DNA of 29,621 nucleotides. It comes from JBDTLH01 sp039934875. Lineage in GTDB: Bacteria; Acidobacteriota; Terriglobia; Terriglobales; Acidobacteriaceae. The notes beneath the pieces are model-generated. The model did no database searches, had not been told where the DNA came from, and saw only the letters and a list, made by a program, of their open reading frames with translations. Position numbers and translations under genes: made by a program. Positions 8,519-17,120 of the stretch are shown here, in pieces. Where the stretch lies: assembly GCA_039934875.1 (NCBI GenBank), contig JBDTLH010000369.1:1-29621 (forward strand). Reading direction: 5' to 3'. Every line of letters begins with the position of its first letter. Position 1 is the first letter of the stretch.

Positions 8519-9616
8519 ATGAAAGCCAACCAACTAACGCTTCGCCATCAAGTCGGACAGCTTCTGATCTTTGGTTTCGATGGAACCGAGCCCTCGAAAT
8601 CTTTAGACACTATGCTGCGCACCCTGCAGCCGGCGGGAACCATCCTGTTTGCGCGTAATATCGAGAGCGCGCAACAGACTTATACGTTGAATGCGCACAT
8701 CCATCAGTCGCAGCACATCGCTCCGTTTCTGTGTGTTGATCTTGAGGGGGGCACGGTGGACCGTCTGCGCAATATCATCGCGCACGCGCCTGATGTCGCC
8801 AGCATTGCAAAGGCCGGCGACAAGGAATTGTTCAAGCGCCATGGTCGCGTGATCGGCGAAGAAGTGCGCGCTCTGGGCTTCAACGTGGACTTCGCACCCG
8901 TGCTCGATCTAGGATACGAGGCTTCGCAAAAGGTGCTGACCTCGCGCACGGCGTCTGCTGATGCCAAGAAGGTGATCGAGTATGCGCGATCTTTTCTCGA
9001 GGGCCTTTTGGCGGCAAAGGTACTGGGTTCGGGCAAGCACTTTCCTGGCCTGGGAGAGGGCAATCTCGATTCGCACAACGGCATGCCGGTGATTGATAAG
9101 GCGTTCAAGCGTTTATGGAAAGAGGACTTGCTTCCCTATCGCGAGTTGCGCAAGCGGCTCCCGTTTGTGATGGTAGCGCATGCAGCCTATCCGGCAGTCA
9201 CGAAGGACGAACTGCCGGCGTCGCTTTCCTCGAAGTGGATGCGTGACATTCTGCGCAAGAAGATCGGATATGAAGGCCTGATTGTCTCCGATGATCTGGA
9301 GATGGGGGGAGCGCTCGTACATGGCCCGATTGAGGATATTTCGGTGGAGACGTTGCGCGCGGGCGCAGACATGTTTCTCATCTGCCACAACGAGGATTTC
9401 ATCTGGCGCTCCTATGAGGCGGTACTTCGCGCAGCGGAGAAAGACCGCCGGTTCGCGTCGCAGATCGAAGGGTCGTGCAATCGCGTTTTGAGGCTCAAAG
9501 GAAAAGCCAGAGATTTCGATACCGTGGCAAAGGCTCCCAATGAGAGCACGTTGGCCAAGTTGCGTACCCAGGTGGAAAAGCTGCGCGCTGAAGTGGTGAA
9601 CGACCTCCCGATGTGA
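8519..9616 (+). CDS. nagZ: Beta-N-acetylhexosaminidase, GH3 (NagZ-like)
   Basis: This 365-residue cytoplasmic-type protein (no signal peptide) belongs to glycoside hydrolase family 3, NagZ branch, which removes GlcNAc from GlcNAc-anhydroMurNAc muropeptides during wall recycling. NFDFAPVLD-like FNVDFAPVLD, the KHFPG block, DSH (184-186; the Asp-His acid/base dyad) and SDDLEMGG, with the presumed nucleophile Asp258, are all present. Two places differ from the textbook enzyme: DQEGGRV reads DLEGGTV, and KHFPGHG reads KHFPGLG. The catalytic residues remain, so activity is expected, but sugar or peptide preference could differ. It begins one base after mutS and ends ten bases before anmK, which acts on the next intermediate of the same pathway; that neighbour strongly supports the role. 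Confidence 0.88.
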   Translation: MKANQLTLRHQVGQLLIFGFDGTEPSKSLDTMLRTLQPAGTILFARNIESAQQTYTLNAHIHQSQHIAPFLCVDLEGGTVDRLRNIIAHAPDVASIAKAGDKELFKRHGRVIGEEVRALGFNVDFAPVLDLGYEASQKVLTSRTASADAKKVIEYARSFLEGLLAAKVLGSGKHFPGLGEGNLDSHNGMPVIDKAFKRLWKEDLLPYRELRKRLPFVMVAHAAYPAVTKDELPASLSSKWMRDILRKKIGYEGLIVSDDLEMGGALVHGPIEDISVETLRAGADMFLICHNEDFIWRSYEAVLRAAEKDRRFASQIEGSCNRVLRLKGKARDFDTVAKAPNESTLAKLRTQVEKLRAEVVNDLPM

Positions 9617-9626
9617 CAGCGAAACA

Positions 9627-10784
9627 ATGATTGTAGCGGGCGTGATGAGCGGCACAAGCGTAGATGGCATTGATGTCGCAGTGGTACGCATTGAGGGGCG
9701 GCCTCCTGCGATACGTTTTCGCCTGGTTCACCACTACGCCGTTTCTTATCCGGCGGCTTTGCGGAGCGCAGTTTTAGCGGCGACAGCAGCGGCGAAGGCA
9801 AGTGTGCCCGATTTGGCGCGACTCAACGTGAGGCTCTCTCGAGCGTATGCGGACGCGGTTATCGCGGCCTGCGCGCAGGCGGATATCGAGCGCGCTGATC
9901 TGATTGGCTGCCACGGTCAGACCATTTATCACCAGGGATTCGCGGCGCGGTATTTGGGCAAGCGACTTGCGACGACCTGGCAACTCGGAGACGGCAGTTG
10001 GATCGCCGCAAAAACGGGAATGCCGGTCGTCAGCGATTTCAGGCCGGCGGATATGGCCGCGGGAGGCAAAGGAGCGCCGCTGGTCCCGTTCTTCGATTTT
10101 CTTGCTTACGTACATTCTAAGCGGCAGCGCGTGGTCCTCAATATAGGCGGCATCGCCAACATGACCGTTCTGCCGCCGCACGCAACGCCGGAACAGGTCT
10201 TCGCGTTCGATACCGGCCCCGGCAATATGGTGATCGACGCCTGTATTGCAGCGCTTACAAAAGGCAAACGCAACTATGATGCTGTGGGCAAGCTTGCCGC
10301 CAGAGGCCACGCGGATACAGTCATCGTGGCAGAGTTGATGCGGGGCCGCTATTTCAGAGCAAAGCCACCGAAGTCAGCGGGGCGCGAGGAATTTGGGCAG
10401 GAGTTCGCCAATGCATTGCTCAAGAGAATGACGCACGCCCGTCCCGAGGACATCGTAGCAACGGCAACCGCTTTTACCGTTGAATCAATCGCCTTTTCAA
10501 TCGAGAAGTTTGCGCCAAGCGTGGAAAACCCCGGATCAGCCGACGTAATTGCTTCAGGTGGAGGCACACGAAACCGCACGCTAATGCTTCTATTGGCAGA
10601 ACGCACGAAGCGCCTGGGCTACAGACTCAAGACCACTGACGATTTTGGACTGCCCTCGCAGGCCAAAGAAGCCGTGGCATTTGCCGTGCTCGCTTATGAG
10701 ACGTGGCATCGTCGTCCCTCGAACTTGCCGAGCGCTACGGGCGCGACGCATCCTGCGATCCTCGGCAAGATCAGTTATGTTTAA
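9627..10784 (+). CDS. anmK: Anhydro-N-acetylmuramic acid kinase
   Basis: AnmK opens the 1,6-anhydro ring of anhydroMurNAc and phosphorylates it to MurNAc-6-phosphate in the cytoplasm, returning wall sugar to metabolism. The 385-residue protein is close to the usual 365-370. It begins with the family signature GVMSGTSVDGIDVAVV, followed by GCHGQTIYHQG, DFRPADMAAGGKGAPLVP (from about residue 137), VLNIGGIANMT and FDTGPGNMVIDA, then ASGGGTRN and the ending LPSATGATHPAILGKI. All blocks of the ASKHA-fold sugar kinase are intact. The gene follows nagZ by 10 bases and overlaps the next lipoprotein gene by 8 bases. MurQ etherase, which would take the product on to GlcNAc-6-P, is not in the window. 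Confidence 0.96.
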   Translation: MIVAGVMSGTSVDGIDVAVVRIEGRPPAIRFRLVHHYAVSYPAALRSAVLAATAAAKASVPDLARLNVRLSRAYADAVIAACAQADIERADLIGCHGQTIYHQGFAARYLGKRLATTWQLGDGSWIAAKTGMPVVSDFRPADMAAGGKGAPLVPFFDFLAYVHSKRQRVVLNIGGIANMTVLPPHATPEQVFAFDTGPGNMVIDACIAALTKGKRNYDAVGKLAARGHADTVIVAELMRGRYFRAKPPKSAGREEFGQEFANALLKRMTHARPEDIVATATAFTVESIAFSIEKFAPSVENPGSADVIASGGGTRNRTLMLLLAERTKRLGYRLKTTDDFGLPSQAKEAVAFAVLAYETWHRRPSNLPSATGATHPAILGKISYV

Positions 10785-12318
10785 GGCCATTCCCGGGATG
10801 GTTGCCGGCACTCTGCTGCTGTTCAGCCTTCTTTCTTGTGCCGCGCGCCCCGATCCGAATACGGTGGTGATGATTATCGAGAGCAGCCCCACCAACCTTG
10901 ATCCACGCATTGGAACGGATTCGCAGTCGGAGCGTATCGGGGATTTGATCTTCGATTCGCTGGTCCATCGCGATGATCACTTCCAGATGCAGCCCTGGCT
11001 TGCGCAGTCATGGGACATAGCGCCAAACGGACTCACTTACACCTTTCATCTTCGCGGCGGCGTTCGCTTTCACGATGGAAGCCCGCTTACCTCGCGGGAT
11101 GTGAAGTGGACCTTCGACTCGGTGCTCAACGGCACTGTCATCAGCGTAAAGAAGAGCACTTATAGCTCCGTCGTTTCAATCGAAGCGCCCGACGCCCGCA
11201 CGGCGGTGTTCCGTCTTAAGCAACCGGACGCGACACTGCTCTTCAACCTAAGCAATGGTTCGATGGGCATCGTTCCCTATGGCGCTAACCGCGGCTTCGC
11301 AAGCAAGCTGATCGGTTCGGGGCCGTTTGAATTTGTCTCCCAGGCGCAGGATGACTATGTTCTGTTGGAGGCAAACAACGATTATTGGGCGGGCGCGCCG
11401 CGTGTTCATCGCGTCCGTTTCGCCGTAATACCCGATGCAACAACACGCATACTGGAACTGCGAAAGGGGTCAGCCGACATCGAGTTGAACGCCATTACTT
11501 CCGATATGGTGGAGGCGGTGCGACACAGTGACTCCGATAGGCTCGTGGTGGAGCAGACACCCGGCACGACTTACCAGTATGTTGCGCTGAACCTTCGCGA
11601 TCCCGTGCTACAGGACGTGCGCGTGCGCCAGGCGCTCGCTTATGGCATCGACGTGCAGCCGATCATTCATTATCTGATGCGCGATCTGGCGCGTCCCGCC
11701 AACAGCATATTGCCGCCGCAACACTGGGCGTATGATGGCGCGGTCGCGAGCTATGGATATGACCCGGCGAAGTCGAGGGCGCTGCTTGAAGCGGCGGGAT
11801 ACCCTGCGGATGCGAAGACGGGTGTGCGGCTGCGTCTGACGATGAAGACCTCCACCGAGGAGAGTGGACGGCTGCTCGCGGCCATCATGCAGGAACAGTT
11901 GCGCAAGGTGGGAGTTGAGCTTGAGATCCGCAGCTACGAATTTGCTACCTTCTACTCCGACGTGACTAAGGGTTCTTACCAGCTCTATTCGCTGCGCTGG
12001 GTGGGCGGCAGTAATCAGGACCCTGACATCTTCGATTACGTGCTTGACAGCGCGCGCATGCCTCCCGATGGAGCGAACCGCAGTTACTACTCGAATCCAA
12101 GAGTCGATGCACTACTGCAAGCGGCGAGAACCACCGTGGACCAACCCAGCCGCCGCGCGGACTACGCTCGAGTGCAACAAATCGCATCCCATGACGTGCC
12201 TTACATCAGCCTTTGGTACATGGATAATGTGGTCGTGCATACCCGGCGAGTGGGCAATCTGAAGATTCCAGTGTCTGGCAATTTCGAGTTTCTGCGCGAT
12301 ATCAAGGTCGAGCAATAA
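10777..12318 (+). CDS. ABC transporter substrate-binding lipoprotein, SBP_bac_5 (peptide type)
   Basis: A 513-residue extracytoplasmic solute-binding protein of the OppA/DppA family. The start ATG at 10777 is picked because it gives a clean lipoprotein signal: MFKAIPG, a hydrophobic core, then LLSC with the lipidated cysteine at residue 21. The frame runs further upstream but only as an overlap with anmK. Family hallmarks are SSPTNLDPR, WLAQSWDIAPNGLTYTFHLR, GVRFHDGSPLTSRDVKWT, GSGPFEF, the RQALAYGID block and the W-containing ligand loop RWVGGSNQDPD. Such proteins deliver oligopeptides, or murein peptides in the case of MppA, to an inner-membrane permease. No permease or ATPase genes follow, so it is an orphan. 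Its 8-base overlap with anmK suggests it may bind wall-derived peptides; that is inference from position only. Confidence 0.85.
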   Translation: MFKAIPGMVAGTLLLFSLLSCAARPDPNTVVMIIESSPTNLDPRIGTDSQSERIGDLIFDSLVHRDDHFQMQPWLAQSWDIAPNGLTYTFHLRGGVRFHDGSPLTSRDVKWTFDSVLNGTVISVKKSTYSSVVSIEAPDARTAVFRLKQPDATLLFNLSNGSMGIVPYGANRGFASKLIGSGPFEFVSQAQDDYVLLEANNDYWAGAPRVHRVRFAVIPDATTRILELRKGSADIELNAITSDMVEAVRHSDSDRLVVEQTPGTTYQYVALNLRDPVLQDVRVRQALAYGIDVQPIIHYLMRDLARPANSILPPQHWAYDGAVASYGYDPAKSRALLEAAGYPADAKTGVRLRLTMKTSTEESGRLLAAIMQEQLRKVGVELEIRSYEFATFYSDVTKGSYQLYSLRWVGGSNQDPDIFDYVLDSARMPPDGANRSYYSNPRVDALLQAARTTVDQPSRRADYARVQQIASHDVPYISLWYMDNVVVHTRRVGNLKIPVSGNFEFLRDIKVEQ

Positions 12319-12380
12319 CTCCGTGTTTTCCTGAGGAAATGCACATCTCCGCCCCGCTACAATAACAGCAGCGCTCGCCT

Positions 12381-15300
12381 ATGTCTGAGTTTGTACATCT
12401 TCACCTGCACACCGACTACTCGCTGCTTGATGGCGCCTGCGACGTAGAAAAGCTTGTATCGCGCGTTGCCTCCATAGGGCAGGGCTCGGTCGCGATGACC
12501 GACCACGGCAATATCTTCGGCGCGGTGCATTTCTACAACGCAGCGAAGGAGAGGGGCATCAAGCCGATCATTGGCTGTGAGCTCTACGTCTGCAAGAACG
12601 AAGACCACCGAGAGAGACCAGAAGGGCAGGGCGAAAACTACAACCACCTGCTGGTGCTGGCGGAGAATGAAGAGGGCTACCGCAATCTCGTCAAGATCAC
12701 GTCGGAAGCCTCGCTAAATGGGATGTATTACAAGCCGCGCATCAGCAAGAAGTATCTTGCCGAACACGCGAAGGGGCTGATTGGGCTCTCTGGCTGCCTC
12801 GCGGGAGAGCTCTGCGAGAACCTGATGTCCGGCAGATATGATGGGGCGCGCAGATCGGCGGCGCATTATCAGGAGATATTCGGCAACGGAAATTTTTTTC
12901 TGGAGATACAAGACCAGGGGCTTGCCGAGGAGAAGCGTATTCACTCCGATCTTTACAAGCTGGAGGCGGACCTGGGTATCCCGCTGGTCGCCACCAACGA
13001 TTCCCATTATCTCTGCGAAGATGATGCCCATGCGCACGAGGTCCTGCTGGCGGTGCAGACCGCCTCCTCAATCCACGATCCTAACCGTTTCAAGTTCGAT
13101 AGCGACCAGTTCTTTGTCAAGAGCGCGGAAGAAATGGAACACCTCTTCCGCCACTCGCCGGAAGTGGTCAAGCGCACGCTCGCCATAGCCGAGCGCTGCA
13201 ACTTGAAGATCGAGAAGGTTAAGAACCCGTTTCCGGAGTTTGCGGTTCCCGATGGCTACTCCATCGACAGCTACTTCGATCACATTTGCCGCGAGGGATA
13301 CAAGAAGCGCCTCTTAACGCTGAACACGATGAAGGATGCAGGCCTGCTGCGCAAGACCATCAGCGAATACGAACAGCGCCTCGCGCGTGAGATCGAATGC
13401 ATTAAGCAGATGAAGTTCTCCGGGTACTTCTTGATTGTGTGGGACTTCATCCGCTACGCACGGGAAAACAAAATTCCCGTCGGTCCCGGCCGGGGCTCCG
13501 CCGCCGGGTCTCTGGTTGGGTATGTGATGGAGATCACCAACATCGATCCCCTTCAATCGGAGTTGCTTTTTGAGCGGTTCCTGAATCCCGAACGCGTCTC
13601 TATGCCCGATATTGACGTGGACTTCTGCATGAACCGGCGCGGCGAAGTGATCGATTATGTTACCCGCAAATATGGGCGAGAGCAGGTGGCGCAGATCATC
13701 ACCTTCGGCACCATGGCGGCGCGAGCGGCGATCAAAGATGTCGGACGTGCGCTCGATATGCCTTACGGTGACGTGGACCGGGTGGCAAAACTCATTCCCA
13801 CCACGATCGGCATCACCATCGAACAGGCGCTTCTCGATTCGCCGCCGCTGCAAGAGATCTACGACTCTAATACGCAGGTCAAGGAACTGATTGACACGGC
13901 AAGACGCCTCGAAGGGTTGGTGCGCAATTCGGGCGTCCACGCGGCGGGAGTCGTGATCTCTCCCCAGCGACTGACCGATCTGGTCCCGCTGCACAAGACC
14001 AAAAACGATGAAATCGTAACCGCCTACGACATGAAAGCAATCGAGAAGATGGGGCTGCTCAAGATGGACTTTCTTGGGCTCACAACGCTGACCATCCTTG
14101 ACGATGCGCTCAAAATGATCGCTGCGCGGCATGGTCCGATCGATCTCGATGCGGTTCCGCTCACAGATGCGGCGACTTATGAAAGGGTCTTTCATACGGC
14201 GTTGACTTCCGGCATCTTCCAGTTTGAATCTAGCGGCATGCGCGACGTGCTGCGCCGCTATAAACCGAGCGTGATCGAAGACCTGACCGCATTGAATGCG
14301 CTCTTCCGTCCGGGGCCAATTCAGGGCGGCATGATTGACGACTTCATCGAGCGCAAGTGGGGGAGGCGCAAGGTCGAATACGAACTTCCGGAGCTTGAGC
14401 CTCTGCTCAAAGAAACGCTGGGCGTGATCGTCTATCAAGAGCAGGTGATGCAGATCGCCAATGTGCTTGCCGGATATTCCTTGGGCGAGGCCGACCTGCT
14501 GCGGCGGGCCATGGGCAAGAAAGATGCCGCGGAGATGGCGAAGCAGCGCGACCGTTTCGTGAAGGGTGCGGTCGAAAAGGGCTTTGCCCAGAAGAAGGTG
14601 GAAAAGATCTTCGAGATCATGGACCACTTCGCGGGATACGGCTTCAATAAATCGCACTCTGCGGCATACGCGCTGCTCTCTTACCAAACCGCTTATCTTA
14701 AAACGCACTACCCGGTCGAGTTTATGGCGGCGTTGCTGACCTCGCAGTCGGGTTCCACTGATGAGGTGGTGAAATATATCAATGAATGCAGAGAGATGGG
14801 CATCGCGGTCGAGCCGCCCGATGTGCGTTATTCGCAGGCCCAGTTCACGCCCCACGGTGACGCAATCCGTTTCGGCCTCGCAGCAATCAAGAACGTGGGC
14901 GGGAATGCCATCGAATCGATTGTGAAAGCTCGAGTTGCCGAGCTGACGGGCGGCTTCGACGGTTTTTATCACTTCTGCGAAGAAGTTGATCTGCGCCTGT
15001 TGAATAAGCGCGTCCTCGAATCGCTAATCAAGGCTGGCGCCATGGATGGATTTGGAACCCGCGCCCAGCTCATGGCCTGCGTGGACAAAGCCATGGAACG
15101 CGCTCAGAAGGCGCAACGCGACGCCGAAAGCGGGCAACACGGGCTGTTTCTCTCCTTCAATGCCGATGCGCCTGGCAAAGACCCTCTGCCGAATGTGCCC
15201 GAGTGGGACGAGAGCACCCGCCTGGCTGCGGAAAAAGAGATACTCGGCTTCTTCGTCTCTGGCCATCCGCTGGAGCGCTATGCCGACAAGCTCCTCGACC

Positions 15301-15854
15301 TAAACGCCAAACCTTGCGCCGAGATTGGCGAGATGAGGATCGGCACCGGCAAGGAAGAGATCAGCGCGGGTGGTATTCTGCTGGGGCTTAAGGTCGCGAA
15401 ATCGAAAAAAGGGGACCTCTATGCGAACGCGCGCCTCGAAGATATTTCCGGGGCGGTGGAATGCATTATCTTTCCAGAAGCATATAAACGGCTGTCTGAG
15501 AAGTTGAAGATGGAAGTACCAGTCCTGGTGAAGGGCAGTGTGCGGGTCGAGGAAGGCGCCGCTCCTAAATTGGCGTTAAGCCAAATCAGTTCCCTTGAGG
15601 AGGCCAGACCCAAGCTGCCAAATTCGGTGCGCATCCGAGTTCCGCTGGCGAACGTCAGCGAGGGCACGGTAGGTGCACTGCAGCTTGCCTGTACGGAGCA
15701 CAGAGGTGAGGCGACGGTACTCTTCGACCTGGATCGCCCGGGTGACTTTACCTGCGTAATGGAAGCAGACGGCTATAATGTACAAGCTGACCGAGCGTTC
15801 ATCCGGCGGGTTGATGGATTGTTAGGTCCCGGAGCGGTGAAGGTCGTCGGCTGA
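12381..15854 (+). CDS. dnaE: DNA polymerase III alpha subunit
   Basis: DnaE is the replicative polymerase. At 1157 residues it is of normal DnaE1 length. The PHP domain (1 to about 270) begins FVHLHLHTDYSLLDG and keeps a full set of nine candidate metal ligands: H8, H10, D17, H42, E67, H89, C139, D207, H209. The polymerase active-site aspartates are D410 and D412 in PDIDVDF and D563 in KMDFLGL. A beta-clamp contact QHGLF (919-923) sits where E. coli has QADMF. An OB-fold follows (about 985-1070) and then the tau-binding tail. The start ATG has little ribosome-site support; a TACAAT (12358-12363) could be a -10 element giving a short leader of about a dozen bases. accA follows after 14 bases, the same order as in E. 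coli. Confidence 0.98.
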   Translation: MSEFVHLHLHTDYSLLDGACDVEKLVSRVASIGQGSVAMTDHGNIFGAVHFYNAAKERGIKPIIGCELYVCKNEDHRERPEGQGENYNHLLVLAENEEGYRNLVKITSEASLNGMYYKPRISKKYLAEHAKGLIGLSGCLAGELCENLMSGRYDGARRSAAHYQEIFGNGNFFLEIQDQGLAEEKRIHSDLYKLEADLGIPLVATNDSHYLCEDDAHAHEVLLAVQTASSIHDPNRFKFDSDQFFVKSAEEMEHLFRHSPEVVKRTLAIAERCNLKIEKVKNPFPEFAVPDGYSIDSYFDHICREGYKKRLLTLNTMKDAGLLRKTISEYEQRLAREIECIKQMKFSGYFLIVWDFIRYARENKIPVGPGRGSAAGSLVGYVMEITNIDPLQSELLFERFLNPERVSMPDIDVDFCMNRRGEVIDYVTRKYGREQVAQIITFGTMAARAAIKDVGRALDMPYGDVDRVAKLIPTTIGITIEQALLDSPPLQEIYDSNTQVKELIDTARRLEGLVRNSGVHAAGVVISPQRLTDLVPLHKTKNDEIVTAYDMKAIEKMGLLKMDFLGLTTLTILDDALKMIAARHGPIDLDAVPLTDAATYERVFHTALTSGIFQFESSGMRDVLRRYKPSVIEDLTALNALFRPGPIQGGMIDDFIERKWGRRKVEYELPELEPLLKETLGVIVYQEQVMQIANVLAGYSLGEADLLRRAMGKKDAAEMAKQRDRFVKGAVEKGFAQKKVEKIFEIMDHFAGYGFNKSHSAAYALLSYQTAYLKTHYPVEFMAALLTSQSGSTDEVVKYINECREMGIAVEPPDVRYSQAQFTPHGDAIRFGLAAIKNVGGNAIESIVKARVAELTGGFDGFYHFCEEVDLRLLNKRVLESLIKAGAMDGFGTRAQLMACVDKAMERAQKAQRDAESGQHGLFLSFNADAPGKDPLPNVPEWDESTRLAAEKEILGFFVSGHPLERYADKLLDLNAKPCAEIGEMRIGTGKEEISAGGILLGLKVAKSKKGDLYANARLEDISGAVECIIFPEAYKRLSEKLKMEVPVLVKGSVRVEEGAAPKLALSQISSLEEARPKLPNSVRIRVPLANVSEGTVGALQLACTEHRGEATVLFDLDRPGDFTCVMEADGYNVQADRAFIRRVDGLLGPGAVKVVG

Positions 15855-15868
15855 AGAACTCTCAAATT

Positions 15869-16849
15869 ATGGAAACGCATTCACCGCAAACGGCGGCAGC
15901 AAAGAACCCTCAAGAAGCAACTCCGCTGCAGGAGCACGTAGAAAAACCGATTCAGGAACTCATTCCGGAAAGTTCTGAGCACGCTCTTGCAATCAAAGAA
16001 TCACAGCCATCGGACGAGCGCCTGAAGACGGAGTTGGAGGCCAAGCTGACGCCATGGCAGCGGGCCGAGCTCGCGCGTCATCCGAACCGCCCCTACACCC
16101 TTGATTATATCGAGCACATGTTCACTGAATGGAGCGAGTTGCATGGTGACCGCCGCTACGCCGATGACCAGGCGCTGCTCTGCGGCATGGCACGCTTCCG
16201 CGGGCAGCAGGTGCTGTTGATTGGCAACCAGAAGGGGCGCGACACCAAGCAGAAGGTAGTGCGCAATTTCGGGATGTCGAACCCGGAGGGATACCGCAAG
16301 GCGCTGCGTTCCATGAAGCTGGCGGAGAAGTTCTCCCGCCCAGTCATTACTTTGGTGGATATCGTAGGTGCATATCCTGGCTTGGGCGCAGAGGAACGGG
16401 GCCAGGCGGAGGCAATTGCGGTCAACATGCGGGAGATGTCCCGCCTCCGGGTGCCAATCATTACCGTTATCACGGGTGAAGGCGGATCGGGCGGGGCGCT
16501 CGCGATTGCTGTCTCAGACCGCGTATTCATGATGGAGCGGGCGGTCTATTCCGTAATTTCGCCGGAGGCCTGTGCCTCCATCATGTGGCGCGATGCGGCG
16601 CAGAAGGAGACAGCCGCGGCCGCACTTAAGATCACGGCAAAGGATTTGCTCAACCTGGAAATCATTGATGGCATTATCCCGGAGCCGCTCGGTGGTGCGC
16701 ACCTGGATCACGCTGCGGCGGCGGAGTTTGTGGGAGACCAGATTGAGCAGTCCCTCAGGGAGTTGCAGGCTTTGAGCACTGAGGCGATGCTGGAGGCGCG
16801 CTATCAGAAATTCCGAAATATCGCGCAATTTTTCCGGAGCAGCGCCTAA
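15869..16849 (+). CDS. accA: Acetyl-CoA carboxylase carboxyltransferase subunit alpha
   Basis: AccA with AccD forms the carboxyltransferase that moves CO2 from biotin to acetyl-CoA, the first step of fatty-acid synthesis. The 326-residue protein has the expected LTPWQRAELARHPNRPYTLD block, GMARFRGQQVLLIGNQKG, VDIVGAYPGLGAEERGQAEA and ITGEGGSGGALAIAVSDRV, then YSVISPEACASIMWRD. VEKPIQEL near residue 24 aligns with the usual start of the protein, so about 23 residues rich in Gln, Pro and Thr are an extra tail ahead of the fold. It begins 14 bases after dnaE and has no clear ribosome site, so it probably depends on dnaE transcription. accD is not in the window. Confidence 0.97.
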   Translation: METHSPQTAAAKNPQEATPLQEHVEKPIQELIPESSEHALAIKESQPSDERLKTELEAKLTPWQRAELARHPNRPYTLDYIEHMFTEWSELHGDRRYADDQALLCGMARFRGQQVLLIGNQKGRDTKQKVVRNFGMSNPEGYRKALRSMKLAEKFSRPVITLVDIVGAYPGLGAEERGQAEAIAVNMREMSRLRVPIITVITGEGGSGGALAIAVSDRVFMMERAVYSVISPEACASIMWRDAAQKETAAAALKITAKDLLNLEIIDGIIPEPLGGAHLDHAAAAEFVGDQIEQSLRELQALSTEAMLEARYQKFRNIAQFFRSSA

Positions 16850-16870
16850 CAAGCATCAAAAAAGAGCGCT

Positions 16871-16945
16871 TGGAGCGGGAGACGGGGATCGAACCCGCAA
16901 CCAACGGCTTGGGAAGCCGCTACTCTACCATTGAGCTACTCCCGC
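16871..16945 (-). tRNA. tRNA-Gly (anticodon CCC)
   Basis: Read on the minus strand it folds as a full cloverleaf: acceptor stem GCGGGAG/CTCCCGC, D stem GCTC/GAGT, anticodon stem GCGGC/GCCGT around the loop TTCCCAA (anticodon CCC, reading GGG), and a T arm GCGGG-TTCGATC-CCCGT. The body is 72 bases; the discriminator is T, as is usual for tRNA-Gly, and CCA is encoded (16871-16873). It stands alone, convergent with accA and divergent from the gene at 17121. Confidence 0.95.
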
Positions 16946-17120
16946 TCGTTCAACAAGACCCAGTTGCAGTTTAGCAGAAGCATGATCGGCAGGCTCTTCA
17001 ATCACGTCACCCGCAATGCTGGAGCCGGGCCTCAAAGCTTGGGTAAAGGCGGGGCCATAGAGAAAAACGCATCTTGCAAATGCCGGGACAGCATCTAAAC
17101 TTATTTGAAGGGTCGTTCTC

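Noticed and set aside
10645..10776. 44-residue upstream extension of the substrate-binding protein
   Set aside because: It overlaps anmK and would bury the lipoprotein signal that begins at 10777.
12327..12339. Small palindrome TTTCC-TGA-GGAAA between the SBP gene and dnaE
   Set aside because: Short, AT/GC mixed stem without a T tract; could arise by chance.
13314..14972. 552-codon open frame antisense to dnaE
   Set aside because: It mirrors a strongly conserved dnaE, has His/Arg-rich text with no known domain and no ribosome site; long antisense frames are common at this base composition.
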